A DNA stretch of 64,000 nt from Paracoccus litorisediminis (lineage in GTDB: Bacteria; Pseudomonadota; Alphaproteobacteria; Rhodobacterales; Rhodobacteraceae), in contig NZ_WMIG01000015.1 in assembly GCF_009711205.1 (NCBI RefSeq), positions 37,687 through 101,686 on the forward strand, given 5' to 3'. Each line of letters opens with the position of its first letter. Positions within the stretch are counted from its first letter, which is position 1. The translations under genes were made by a program, and so were the position numbers. Below are positions 6,898 through 14,895 of the stretch, piece after piece. The notes beneath the pieces were generated by a model. The model saw only the letters and a list, made by a program, of their open reading frames with translations, was not told the origin of the DNA and did not search any database.

Positions 6898-8196
6898 TCA
6901 GCGAATGTCCGCGGCGGCGGCGGTCTTGCGCATGGTGTCTTCGGTGAAGACGGGCTTGAACGCGCCGTCCTTCTGGGCATCGTCGGGGCGCTTCATCCCG
7001 GCCATGCGGTGGTATTCCATGAACAGCGCCTCGACCTCGGCGCGGGGAATGACATTGTCGATATGGTCGAAGGGTTGGCCGTTCGACTTTTCCTCGACCA
7101 GACGGCGGATGACTTCCGGCCCTTCGCCGCGATTGGCGATGACAAGGCGGTTCACCATCTCGCGGCGCGCGGTCTCATAGGCTTGCAGGGCGGCCACGGG
7201 ATCGGGGATTTCGGCCAGCTTCTCGGCGATGGCGCGGGCATCGACCAGCGCCTGACAGACGCCATTGCCGCCGCGCGGATACATGGCATGGGCCGCATCG
7301 CCCAGCAGCGTGACCCGGCCAAAGGACCATCGCGCCAGCGGGTCGTTGTCGATCAGCGGATATATATAGACCTCGCGCGCGTTGCGGATCATTTCGCCCA
7401 CGTTCAGGAAGTCCAGCTTCACCTCGTCAAAGACATGGGCGATTTCATCGGGCTGGACGCGGACATTCCAGTCCTCAAGTCCCTTGGGCTTGCCCTGCTG
7501 CTCGCAGACCCAGTTGACCAGCTGGTTGCCCTGCCCGTCTTCGTCATTGGCGATCGGATAGACGATCAGGCTGCCCTGACGGATGGGGTCGCCGATATGC
7601 AAGATGCGCCCGCCACCGGCAAAGGGCGGCATCACGGTCACGCCGCGCCACATGGCGACGCCCGAGTAATGCGTGCGGGTGCTGTCGGGCACCAACTGCT
7701 TGCGCACCGCCGAATGGATGCCATCGACCCCGATCATCACATCGGCGCGGACGGTTCCCGGCCCTCCCTCGAACTGCATGGTGACGCCGCTATCGTCCTG
7801 CTCGAAACCCTTCAGACGTGCGCCAAGGGTGATCGCGTCGGGGCCAAGCCGTTCCAGCACCGCATCGCGCAGCATCATCTGGAAGGTGCCACGATGAACG
7901 AAGCGTTGCTCGTGGTCGTAGCCGATATGCTTGCCGCAGTTTTCGGCGAAGATCTCTTGCCCGTGGCCGGTATAGAAGACCGAGTCCAGCGCCTCGACCG
8001 AGATCTTCTGGAACTCCTCCAGCAGGCCCATCTCGGTCACTTCCTTGGTGCCATAGACCTTGATGTCGATACCGACGCCCAAGGGCTTCAGTTCGGGGGC
8101 GGCCTCGTAGATTTTCGGGTTGAAGCCCTGCTGGTGCAGGCGCAGCGCGGTCGCAAGCCCGCCCGGGCCGGCACCGATGATGGCGATGTCGAGCAT
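6898..8196 (-). CDS. FAD-dependent aromatic monooxygenase (salicylate hydroxylase/PhzS-like)
   Basis: 432 aa, typical for single-component flavoprotein hydroxylases. Motifs in order: GxGxxG at 7-13 (IIGAGPGG), DG motif at 155-163 (IGVDGIHSAVRK) and GD motif at 299-312 (LGDAAHAMYPRGGNG). Such enzymes use NAD(P)H and O2 to hydroxylate an aromatic ring, sometimes with loss of a carboxyl group. The start is supported by AAGGAGA 7 bases before the ATG. Second gene of the MFS operon. Expected to supply a catechol-type substrate to the ring-cleavage enzyme at 12078; the actual substrate is not evident. Confidence 0.88.
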   Translation of the reverse strand: MLDIAIIGAGPGGLATALRLHQQGFNPKIYEAAPELKPLGVGIDIKVYGTKEVTEMGLLEEFQKISVEALDSVFYTGHGQEIFAENCGKHIGYDHEQRFVHRGTFQMMLRDAVLERLGPDAITLGARLKGFEQDDSGVTMQFEGGPGTVRADVMIGVDGIHSAVRKQLVPDSTRTHYSGVAMWRGVTVMPPFAGGGRILHIGDPIRQGSLIVYPIANDEDGQGNQLVNWVCEQQGKPKGLEDWNVRVQPDEIAHVFDEVKLDFLNVGEMIRNAREVYIYPLIDNDPLARWSFGRVTLLGDAAHAMYPRGGNGVCQALVDARAIAEKLAEIPDPVAALQAYETARREMVNRLVIANRGEGPEVIRRLVEEKSNGQPFDHIDNVIPRAEVEALFMEYHRMAGMKRPDDAQKDGAFKPVFTEDTMRKTAAAADIR

Positions 8197-8227
8197 GGAT
8201 TTCTCCTTGGATAATCAGGGGGTCGTG

Positions 8228-9454
8228 TCAGTGGCTGCTTTCAGCCAGCGACCCGATGGTTTCGGTGGCGTGTCGGGCGGGTGCCCGATCCGCAAGGCGG
8301 CAAACCGGGTAGCGCAGCGCGCAAAGCGCCAGTGCCGACAGGAAGACCAGAAGTTGCGGGGCAGCCGTGACGGCGGCCTGCGCGGCAAAGAAGGCGGGCG
8401 GCCCCAGCAGCACGCCCAGCAGCGTGATCTGCGTCACCAGCCCCGAGGTCGCGCCGATGCTGTCGGACGACGGCGCGGTAAAGGGGACCAGCGTCCACAT
8501 CCCGACCAGCAGCCCGCTGCCGAACATCAGCACCCAGACGGTCACGATCGAGGCCATGAAGCCCGGCGCGGTTCCGTAAAGCGCCACGCCCGCAATCCCG
8601 GTGATTGCCATGCCCAGCGTGGTGATGGCGCGGCTGGAAACGCCCCGGCGCAGCATCAGCCCGACCGACAAGCAAGCCAGCGCGTTCGAGATCATCGAGA
8701 CCGCGCTCCAATGCGCCACCGCGACTTCCTCGATGCCGTATTTCGCACCCAGATAATGGCCCAGCGTCGCCAGAACCCCGGTCTGCAGGAAGGAATCCCC
8801 GGCAAAGGAAATCCCCAGCAGGTAGACCATGGGTGACCGCAGCACCCGCCCTGCCCCGCGCGCCCGGTCCGAGCGGATGCCCGGATCACGCGCCGGGATG
8901 GCCAGCACCGCCAGCACCAGCAGAACGATCAGCAGCGCGACGTGAAAACCAAAGGCCGCGCGCCAGGTGCCGAAGCGGTCGGCCAGTCCGGCCGAAAGGA
9001 AGGGCAGCAGGAAGCTCATCGGGACAAAGGTCGACCACAGCGCCAGCGCCATGCTGCGCTGCTGCCCCGAGGTCATGCGGATCAGCGTCGTCACCGCCGC
9101 CACCGCGGCAAGGACATAGCCCAGCCCGGTGACCGCCCGCGCCGCCAGCAGCCAGCCCAGCGATGGCGCTGCCGTAGTCAGCAGATCGCCCGCGATCATG
9201 ACCAGAACGCCGGTGAACAGCACGCGGCGATCACCGATCCGGTCGACGAAATAACCCGAGATCAGCGCCCCAAGCGCCACGATCAGCGAGGGCATCGACA
9301 TGACCCAGCCGATGGTCGAGCGCGAGGGCGGATGAAACTCGGCGGCGATCTTGCCCAGTTCGGTCACGGCCTCGCTGACGCACATGGCGGCGGCAACGCC
9401 AAGACCGTAGATGATTAGAACCCGCGCCAGCGGTGCCTTGATGATGGTCGACAT
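8228..9454 (-). CDS. MFS transporter, probable aromatic acid uptake or efflux
   Basis: 408 aa with about 12 hydrophobic segments. The loop 2-3 signature GYFVDRIGDRRVLF is visible, as is the second-half counterpart around the middle. GGGAGG lies just before the ATG. It is the first gene of a four-gene operon with monooxygenase, amidohydrolase and FAH, so it most likely moves the pathway substrate or an intermediate. The shared cluster box (9521-9536) is 67 bases upstream. Within MFS the substrate cannot be read from sequence. Confidence 0.87.
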   Translation of the reverse strand: MSTIIKAPLARVLIIYGLGVAAAMCVSEAVTELGKIAAEFHPPSRSTIGWVMSMPSLIVALGALISGYFVDRIGDRRVLFTGVLVMIAGDLLTTAAPSLGWLLAARAVTGLGYVLAAVAAVTTLIRMTSGQQRSMALALWSTFVPMSFLLPFLSAGLADRFGTWRAAFGFHVALLIVLLVLAVLAIPARDPGIRSDRARGAGRVLRSPMVYLLGISFAGDSFLQTGVLATLGHYLGAKYGIEEVAVAHWSAVSMISNALACLSVGLMLRRGVSSRAITTLGMAITGIAGVALYGTAPGFMASIVTVWVLMFGSGLLVGMWTLVPFTAPSSDSIGATSGLVTQITLLGVLLGPPAFFAAQAAVTAAPQLLVFLSALALCALRYPVCRLADRAPARHATETIGSLAESSH

Positions 9455-9520
9455 GATTTTCCTCCCTTGCCGTCAGCCTGATCCATGAGGGCGATGCAGG
9501 CCAACGGAACCTCCGCGAAT

Positions 9521-9536
9521 GTTCATATTGCGGAAG
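9521..9536 (-). promoter_or_regulatory. Cluster-wide regulatory box, copy B (before MFS operon)
   Basis: Transcription-direction sequence CTTCCGCAATATGAAC (9536-9521), 67 bases before the MFS ATG at 9454. Differs from copy A at two of 16 positions. Confidence 0.65.
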
Positions 9537-9563
9537 CGGTCCTGAATGGGCCGCCTCTCAGGT

Positions 9564-9959
9564 TCACTTCCGAAGCAGGGTCATCTGCGACAGCAGCACC
9601 TGCCAGCCCGCAGTGGTCTGGACCGCGGCGATGGCGCTGAAGCCGTCCAGATCGACCAGCTCGCCCGTATCGATGCGGCGCACGCGGTTCAGGCTTGGGC
9701 CGGTGATCAGCACGCCGCCTCCCAGGTTGCGCAGTTCCAGCGCGCCGCGCGTGATGGCGACAAAACCGCCCATCCGCCCGACATGCGCGATGAATTCACC
9801 CTTGCCATGGACCTGCCCCGAGCTGTGCACATGGGTCAGATCATCATGCAGGATGCGCGCCAAAGCTGCCGGATCGGCGGCGATCAGCGCCGCCTGTCGC
9901 GCGGCCTCAAAGGCAAGGATCTCCTGCCCCAGCGCGCTGCCGTGATCGATCAGCGCCAT
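9564..9959 (-). CDS. NTF2-like (SnoaL/DUF4440-type) small protein
   Basis: 131 aa with the cone-shaped NTF2-like fold pattern: an N-terminal helix (ILAFEAARQAALIAADPAAL), ILHDDLTHVHSSGQVHGKGEF, and a closing strand (VQTTAGWQVLLSQMTLLRK). Members include small isomerases, cyclases and hydratases, and also non-catalytic proteins. Its start codon overlaps the SDR stop (TGATG), and it ends the dienelactone hydrolase-SDR-NTF2 operon. A role in tautomerising or hydrating a pathway intermediate is possible but unproven. Confidence 0.75.
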   Translation of the reverse strand: MALIDHGSALGQEILAFEAARQAALIAADPAALARILHDDLTHVHSSGQVHGKGEFIAHVGRMGGFVAITRGALELRNLGGGVLITGPSLNRVRRIDTGELVDLDGFSAIAAVQTTAGWQVLLSQMTLLRK

Positions 9960-10741
9960 CAGACCAGCCCCTCATAGCTGCCGCCATCCAGTTGCAGGTT
10001 CTGCCCCGAGATGAACCCGGCCTGCGCCGAGCAGAGGAACGCGCAGGCATCCCCGAATTCGGCGGGCAGGCCGAAGCGTTTCGCGGCAATGGTGCTGCTG
10101 GCACGGGCGCGGGCCTCATCTCGGGTGATCCCCTCGCGCGCCATCAGCCGCTGCGCCATGAATTCCTGCCGCGGTGTGTCGATCCGCTCGGGCAGGATAT
10201 TGTTGATGGTGACGTTGTCCGCCACCACCTCGCGCGAGATCGCCTTGCAGATCGCGGTCAGCCCCGCGCGGGCCGAGGTCGAAAGCCCCATCATGTAATG
10301 CGGCGCCTTCACCATGGCCGAGGTGATATTGACCACCCGTCCAAAACGGCGCGTCTGCATCCCCGGCACCCATGCCCGGATCAGCTGCACCGCCGGGATC
10401 ATATTGGCCCCCATCGCGGATAGCAGTGCGGCCTCATCCCAATCGGCCAGCGCGCCGGGGGGCGGGCCTGCATTGTTGGTGACAAGGATGTCCACCTTGG
10501 GGAAGCGCTGCAGAATCGCGGCGCGATCCTCGGGTCTGGTCAGGTCGGCGGCGATGAAATCGACATCCGCGCCGGGCAGGTCGGTGCGCAAGGCATCGGC
10601 CACGCGGGCGAGCTTTTCCGCATCGCGGCCGTTCAGGACAACCCGCGCCCCCTCTCGTGCCAGGGCAGTGGCGCAGGCAAGGCCCAAGCCCTGCGACGAG
10701 GCGCAGACAAAGGCCAGACGGCCGGAAATTCCCAGATCCAT
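9959..10741 (-). CDS. SDR-family oxidoreductase lacking the YxxxK pair
   Basis: 260 aa Rossmann protein. TNNAG is at 88-92 and S141 matches the catalytic Ser. At the canonical Tyr and Lys positions the sequence has S154 and R158 (LSTSARAG), so the YxxxK motif is SxxxR. This is a known variant pattern among SDRs annotated as FabG-like, whose chemistry is uncertain. Start at 10741 chosen because GAGGAAG precedes it; upstream codons extend into the previous gene without a ribosome site. Middle gene of a three-gene operon after the dienelactone hydrolase (8-base gap). The nucleotide-binding glycine motif is also weak (CASSQGLG). Confidence 0.8.
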   Translation of the reverse strand: MDLGISGRLAFVCASSQGLGLACATALAREGARVVLNGRDAEKLARVADALRTDLPGADVDFIAADLTRPEDRAAILQRFPKVDILVTNNAGPPPGALADWDEAALLSAMGANMIPAVQLIRAWVPGMQTRRFGRVVNITSAMVKAPHYMMGLSTSARAGLTAICKAISREVVADNVTINNILPERIDTPRQEFMAQRLMAREGITRDEARARASSTIAAKRFGLPAEFGDACAFLCSAQAGFISGQNLQLDGGSYEGLV

Positions 10742-10749
10742 GATCTTCC

Positions 10750-11460
10750 TCAGGAAAAGATGTCGTTGAAAAATGCGCTCATCGCGGCCCATGAGCGGCG
10801 ATCTGCGCGGGCGTCATAGGCCGCAAAGGGCGGACGCCCCGGCGCGTCGGGTTCGGTGAAGGCGTGCTTGACCCCGCCGTAAAGGTCCAGTTCCCATGCC
10901 ACGCCTGCGGCAGACATGGCGGCGGTCAGGCGAGAGATATCCTCGGCCTTGGCCATCGGATCGGCATGTCCCGAACAGATCAGTACCGGGCCGCGCGACT
11001 GCGCCCCCCAGTCATCCGAGACGAGATCCAGCCCGCCGTGAAAGCTGACGACACCCGCAACCGCGCCGCCGATGCGGGCATATTCCAGCACGCTTGTGCC
11101 GCCGAAACAGTAGCCAAGCGCGCCAATGCGGGTGCGGTCGACCTCGGGCCGGGCGGCAAGCTGGGCGTGAGCAGCCTCAACGCGGGCCATCCAGCCGGCA
11201 GGGTTGCGCACACATGCCCCCAGCTTTTCACCAATCCGGGCCGGGTCGGCGATCTGCTCGCGCCCGCCCCACAGATCCAGCGCGAGAGTCGCAAAGCCCT
11301 GCCCCACCAGCCTTTCGGCAATGCCAAGGATAAAGCCGTTCAGCCCATGCGCGCCATGCACCAGCAGGATGCCCGGCAGGCCGGGCGCACCGTCGGGGGC
11401 GACAAAACGGCCCGACATGGTCAGCCCGTCCTGACTGTAACTGATATCCTCGGCGATCAT
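10750..11460 (-). CDS. Dienelactone hydrolase family protein
   Basis: 236 aa alpha/beta hydrolase with the cysteine triad of dienelactone hydrolases: C118 in GYCFGG, D167 in SGHADPM and H199 in GGVKHAF. GILLVHGAHGLNG carries the oxyanion loop. The start at 11460 is supported by AAGGGGG upstream. Family role: opening lactone rings formed in aromatic degradation. First gene of the operon with SDR and NTF2-like protein, divergent from the HpaF isomerase gene. The shared box (11530-11545) lies about 70 bases upstream. Confidence 0.87.
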   Translation of the reverse strand: MIAEDISYSQDGLTMSGRFVAPDGAPGLPGILLVHGAHGLNGFILGIAERLVGQGFATLALDLWGGREQIADPARIGEKLGACVRNPAGWMARVEAAHAQLAARPEVDRTRIGALGYCFGGTSVLEYARIGGAVAGVVSFHGGLDLVSDDWGAQSRGPVLICSGHADPMAKAEDISRLTAAMSAAGVAWELDLYGGVKHAFTEPDAPGRPPFAAYDARADRRSWAAMSAFFNDIFS

Positions 11461-11529
11461 CGCAGCCCCCTTGTTTTGCCGATCTTGATAGGCGGCAGCG
11501 GTCTGCGGGCAATCGCGGGGGTCGGTTCT

Positions 11530-11545
11530 GTTCACATTGCGAAAT
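11530..11545 (-). promoter_or_regulatory. Cluster-wide regulatory box, copy C (before DLH operon, divergent to hpaF)
   Basis: Transcription-direction sequence ATTTCGCAATGTGAAC (11545-11530), 70 bases before the DLH ATG and about 105 bases before the divergent hpaF ATG, so it may serve both. Confidence 0.65.
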
Positions 11546-11651
11546 GCGTCATGCGGCACTCCACATGGTGAAAATCCGGGGCGGTTTTCGTTGCACGGAC
11601 CCGCGCGGCAAGGTCCGATCCCTGCCGTTTCAGCAGCGAAAAGGGGCCTTC

Positions 11652-12041
11652 ATGCCGCATTGCATCGTGGAATATTCCGCCAATCTTGAACCGACCGGGC
11701 GCATCGACGAGTTGCTTCAGAAGATAGCCGCGCATTTCCGAACCGCGCCGGATGTCTTTCCGACCGGAGGCGTGCGCGTCCGCGCCATCCCGGTCAGCCA
11801 TTACGTCATAGCCGATGGAAACCCCGACCATGCCTATGTCAACGTGACCTGCCGGATCGGCGCGGGCCGTCCGGCCGAGTTCCGCAAGGCCTTTTTCACC
11901 ACGGCATGGGACATCACCGTCGCGCATTTCCGTGAGGAAAGCGCGCGGCGCGGGCTGGGCATCACCTTCTATGTCGACCAGGCCGACCCCGAAGGCGCGT
12001 GGAAGACCAATTCGATCCACGCCCATATGGCCAAGGCATAG
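11652..12041 (+). CDS. hpaF: 5-carboxymethyl-2-hydroxymuconate delta-isomerase
   Basis: 129 aa, the usual size of this tautomerase-superfamily enzyme. It begins Met-Pro-His; after Met removal Pro is the catalytic N-terminal base, which fixes the start at 11652 (AAAAGGGG upstream). CIVEYSANLEP and the C-terminal TFYVDQADPEGAWK fit CHMI. Known reaction: isomerises 5-carboxymethyl-2-hydroxymuconate in homoprotocatechuate degradation, one step before the FAH-type decarboxylase. Single gene, convergent with the dioxygenase gene. Confidence 0.9.
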   Translation: MPHCIVEYSANLEPTGRIDELLQKIAAHFRTAPDVFPTGGVRVRAIPVSHYVIADGNPDHAYVNVTCRIGAGRPAEFRKAFFTTAWDITVAHFREESARRGLGITFYVDQADPEGAWKTNSIHAHMAKA

Positions 12042-12044
12042 TAA

Positions 12045-12074
12045 ATCGGGGTCAGAATTGCATCTGGCCCCGAT
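12045..12074. terminator. Bidirectional terminator hairpin between hpaF and hpaD
   Basis: ATCGGGGTCA (12045-12054) pairs with TGGCCCCGAT (12065-12074) with one G-U pair and a 10-base loop. It fills the 36-base gap between the convergent stops at 12041 and 12078. Confidence 0.65.
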
Positions 12075-12077
12075 AGT

Positions 12078-13082
12078 TCAGGCATTTTCGAGGAAGCGTT
12101 CCAGCGTCGGCGGCTCAATCGAAAGCAAGGGCTGCACCGGATCGGTTCCGGCAAAGCTGGTCGCCTCGTTGAACCATTTCGCCTGCGCGGGCAGGCCCCA
12201 TTGATCGGCGCGGCGGGGATCGGACAGGCTCCACGCGACCGGGGGCTCAAGATCGATATGCTGGTAATGGGTGTTGAACAGCTCGATCCGGTGGCCGTCG
12301 GGATCGCGGAAATAGCAGAACATCGCGCCCGAGATACCATGCCGCCCCGGCCCGCGTTCCAGCCTGCGACCAAGGCCAAGGCTGCCCGCCACGTCGCAGG
12401 CATGGACCAGATCATGGGCATCGCGCAGCAGATAGGCGAAATGGTGCAGCCGCGGGCCGGGGCCGTTGGTAAAGACGAGATCATGCGGGTTGCCCTTGCG
12501 CTGCATCCAGACGCCCCACAGGTTCACCTGTTCCGAGGTGCTTTCGGAATAGGTATATTCCGAGGTGCGAAAACCCAAAGGCTGCCAAAAGCGGAACGCC
12601 TTCCACACGTCCTGCGCCTGGATCTGCCAATGGTCCAACCGCTGCGCCGCTGCGCCGTGGTAGCGGTCATAGGCCATGAACATCCGTTCACGCAGCGGCA
12701 TGGACGAGGTGAACTCGACCGGCATCCCAATCGCGTCGCTGACCTGCAGCGTCTTGCCCTGATAGGCTACGTCGACCAGCTTTGCGGCGACGCCGATACT
12801 GTCGAAATGGTCCTTGGCCTTCAGGATGTCGTCATCGGTCAGCACGCGGAAACCGATGCGCGGACAGTCCGGAACCTCGCCTTTGACCAGCACCAGACTG
12901 TGATGGCAGTTTTCCTCGCGGCCGCGCAGCCACAGGGTGTTTGCATCCTCGTCGCTGACCACCAGCCCGACCAGATCGGTGTAAAACGCCTTGCTGGCGG
13001 CAAGGTCGCGGACGGTCAGCACGGTATGGCTGGCGCGCGTGACGTTGAAGGGCGGGTTCAGGACCGGATCGGGCAGGTGCAT
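12078..13082 (-). CDS. hpaD: Extradiol ring-cleavage dioxygenase, 3,4-dihydroxyphenylacetate 2,3-dioxygenase type
   Basis: 334 aa type I (VOC) extradiol dioxygenase with two domains. The metal triad is H151 (RLDHWQ), H214 (RLHHFAY) and E267 (HRIELF), almost the numbering known for homoprotocatechuate 2,3-dioxygenase (155/214/267). LERGPGRHGISGAM is also characteristic of that enzyme. It opens the ring of homoprotocatechuate or a close analogue next to the diol, using Fe(II) or Mn(II). Monocistronic; shared box (13167-13182) 85 bases upstream. The substrate side chain is inferred from homology and the downstream Hpa enzymes. Confidence 0.85.
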   Translation of the reverse strand: MHLPDPVLNPPFNVTRASHTVLTVRDLAASKAFYTDLVGLVVSDEDANTLWLRGREENCHHSLVLVKGEVPDCPRIGFRVLTDDDILKAKDHFDSIGVAAKLVDVAYQGKTLQVSDAIGMPVEFTSSMPLRERMFMAYDRYHGAAAQRLDHWQIQAQDVWKAFRFWQPLGFRTSEYTYSESTSEQVNLWGVWMQRKGNPHDLVFTNGPGPRLHHFAYLLRDAHDLVHACDVAGSLGLGRRLERGPGRHGISGAMFCYFRDPDGHRIELFNTHYQHIDLEPPVAWSLSDPRRADQWGLPAQAKWFNEATSFAGTDPVQPLLSIEPPTLERFLENA

Positions 13083-13166
13083 GGTTCTCTCCTCATCAGC
13101 AAGCTGGGCCAGATGAGAGGGATTTTCTCCCTGCCCGCTTCTGCCTCAAGCGTGGCGGGGGGATCT

Positions 13167-13182
13167 GTTCACATGCCGGAAC
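13167..13182 (-). promoter_or_regulatory. Cluster-wide regulatory box, copy D (before hpaD)
   Basis: Transcription-direction sequence GTTCCGGCATGTGAAC (13182-13167), 85 bases before the hpaD ATG. This copy is the most symmetric (GTTC-N8-GAAC). It lies just downstream of the iclR stop. Confidence 0.65.
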
Positions 13183-13185
13183 GCC

Positions 13186-13992
13186 TTACGCGCTCATGCG
13201 CTGGCGACCCAGCGCCTGCGCGACATCGCGTGCACCCGCACGCAGCAAGGGCAGCAGGCGCGAGGCGCGCTCACCCTTGAGCCGTGCCGTCGGGGCGATG
13301 ATGCTGATCGCGCCGACGGCACGGCCAACCACGTCGCGCACCGGAACGGCCAGCACATGGCGGCCGGGATCGATCAGGCTGTCCTCGCTGAGATAGCCTT
13401 GCGCGCGGGCGGCTTCGACACCGGCCAGAACGGTCGCATCAGAGCAGTGCCAATCGGCGAAACGCTCGGCATTCTGGCGCATCGTGTTGGCCAGACGCTC
13501 CTCGCCCATGAAGCCCAGCATGACACGCCCGCCGATGCTGACGCCCAAGGGCCTGCGCGCGCCGACCTTGATGCGCTGCGCCTGCAACGGGAAATTGCCA
13601 AACCGCCGGTCCGCATAGACCGAGTCATTATGCGACGGCACCGATAGAAAGATCGAATCCCCGGTCTTCTGCGCCAAATCCTCAAGCGTGGGAACGGCAA
13701 GACGGGTGATCGGACAGCGGTTGAAGGGCGCGACGCCCAGCCATGCGGTTTCCGCAGCAAGGCGATAGCGCTGCGTCCCCGAGGCACGCTCGACGATGCC
13801 TTCCTGCTCAAGCGCCTTGAGGATGCGATGCGCCGTCGGATGCGACAGTTTCAGCGATCCGGCGATATCCACCAGCTTCTCGCCGTCGCAATCGCCCCCG
13901 GCCAGCAGCCTGACAATGGCGAACGAACGCTGGATGCATTGGGTGCCGGTTGCTTCGCGGCGCGACCCCTCGATCGACGTTTCCATGCCCAT
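13186..13992 (-). CDS. IclR-family transcriptional regulator
   Basis: 268 aa. The N-terminal winged helix (QRSFAIVRLLAG, LSHPTAHRILKALEQEGIV) is followed by the IclR effector domain (GVSIGGRVMLGF, VPVRDVVGRAVGAISI). The ATG at 13992 has GGAGG 9 bases upstream. Family members commonly control aromatic catabolism and bind an aromatic acid or pathway intermediate. It lies 22 bases after gntR, probably in one unit. The best local candidate to bind the five repeated boxes, an inference from position and family. Confidence 0.9.
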   Translation of the reverse strand: MGMETSIEGSRREATGTQCIQRSFAIVRLLAGGDCDGEKLVDIAGSLKLSHPTAHRILKALEQEGIVERASGTQRYRLAAETAWLGVAPFNRCPITRLAVPTLEDLAQKTGDSIFLSVPSHNDSVYADRRFGNFPLQAQRIKVGARRPLGVSIGGRVMLGFMGEERLANTMRQNAERFADWHCSDATVLAGVEAARAQGYLSEDSLIDPGRHVLAVPVRDVVGRAVGAISIIAPTARLKGERASRLLPLLRAGARDVAQALGRQRMSA

Positions 13993-14014
13993 GTTCTTCT
14001 TCCTCCCAGAAAAT

Positions 14015-14674
14015 TCAATCGTGACCACGGACCAGCCCGGATTCCAGCAACCTCCGGGTGGTCTTCTGCATATGTCGTGTCAGCGCCTCGACCGCGGGTT
14101 CGGTCTGGCGGTCCAGCACCAGATCAAGGATTTCGCGGTGTTCGGCCTCGATGTTGCGGATGCCCTCGACCTGCGGCAGCAGCATCCGGCGGTAACGCTC
14201 GGCCTGAACGTAAAGCTCGCCGCGCAGATAAAGCCACCACTTGCTGTCGCAGGCGGCAACCAGATCGTCATGAAAGCGCGCATGGATATGCGCCCAGTCG
14301 GGATGGCCGCGCCCCTCGGGCGAGGTCCCGGCCCGCGACAGCCTGTGCCATGTCGCAAGCAACTGCGCCTCCCAGTCGACATCGCCAAGCGCGATCGAAC
14401 GGCGCAGGCAACGCGCCTCGATTTCGACCCGCACCTCGGTCAGATCCAACAGATCCTCGCGCGAGATGGCGGCGACGTGGAAACCGCGCTGCGGCATGGC
14501 GACGACCAGCCGGTCCGAGGTCAGCCGCGCCAAGGCCTCGCGGATGGCGCTGGCCGAAACGGTATAGCGCGTGGCCAGCCCATCGATCGCCAGCTTCGCC
14601 CCCGGACGGAAGGCACCGTTCAGCAACTCTTCCTTCAGATCGTCGTAAACTTCGGCAGTCTTGCTGATTGCCAT
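14015..14674 (-). CDS. GntR-family regulator with FCD ligand domain
   Basis: 219 aa. The winged helix at about 8-72 (VYDDLKEELLNGAFRPG, VSASAIREALARL) is followed by an all-helical FCD domain with likely metal-site residues in EVRVEIEA, ARFHDDLV and EAEHREILD. FCD regulators bind organic acids. Divergent from the DUF3500 operon across a 221-base AT-rich intergenic region and upstream of iclR. Either regulator may act on that promoter. Confidence 0.88.
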   Translation of the reverse strand: MAISKTAEVYDDLKEELLNGAFRPGAKLAIDGLATRYTVSASAIREALARLTSDRLVVAMPQRGFHVAAISREDLLDLTEVRVEIEARCLRRSIALGDVDWEAQLLATWHRLSRAGTSPEGRGHPDWAHIHARFHDDLVAACDSKWWLYLRGELYVQAERYRRMLLPQVEGIRNIEAEHREILDLVLDRQTEPAVEALTRHMQKTTRRLLESGLVRGHD

Positions 14675-14752
14675 GAACCCTTGCCCCCCGATGCGATGGC
14701 GCTGTTTCCCCCGCGCAATCGCAACACAGATTCTTCGGGGTCAGCAGAGCCT

Positions 14753-14786
14753 AAATAGATATTTCTGTCAAAATAGATTTTCCTGA
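14753..14786. repeat. Direct repeat in the gntR/DUF3500 divergent promoter
   Basis: AAATAGAT occurs at 14753-14760 and 14771-14778, 18 bases apart, and each copy is followed by a T run and CTG. On the minus strand a TTGACA lies at 14771-14766 and could be a -35 for gntR, although no good -10 follows. Candidate regulator site; the rest of 14675-14895 holds only this and copy E of the shared box. Confidence 0.35.
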
Positions 14787-14796
14787 AAAACGCGAT

Positions 14797-14812
14797 TTTC
14801 CGCGATGTGGAA
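14797..14812 (+). promoter_or_regulatory. Cluster-wide regulatory box, copy E (before DUF3500 operon)
   Basis: TTTCCGCGATGTGGAA, 84 bases before the DUF3500 ATG at 14896. The orientation relative to transcription is the same as copies A-D, although this gene is on the opposite strand. It is the most divergent copy (the final AC reads AA, plus an A-to-G change). Confidence 0.55.
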
Positions 14813-14895
14813 GATTTTTTTCGCACCGCTTGTCCGGCGGCGGCGGCTTGGGGCTGATGGCCCAAAGCCCGGCCTTATCGGGCAGGAGGAATTCG

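Noticed and set aside
4620..6947. Very long open frame (775 codons) on the plus strand opposite the TRAP, FAH and amidohydrolase genes
   Set aside because: Antisense to three genes with clear families and ribosome sites; its translation is Arg/Gly/His-rich with no recognisable domain, a common artefact of GC-rich DNA.
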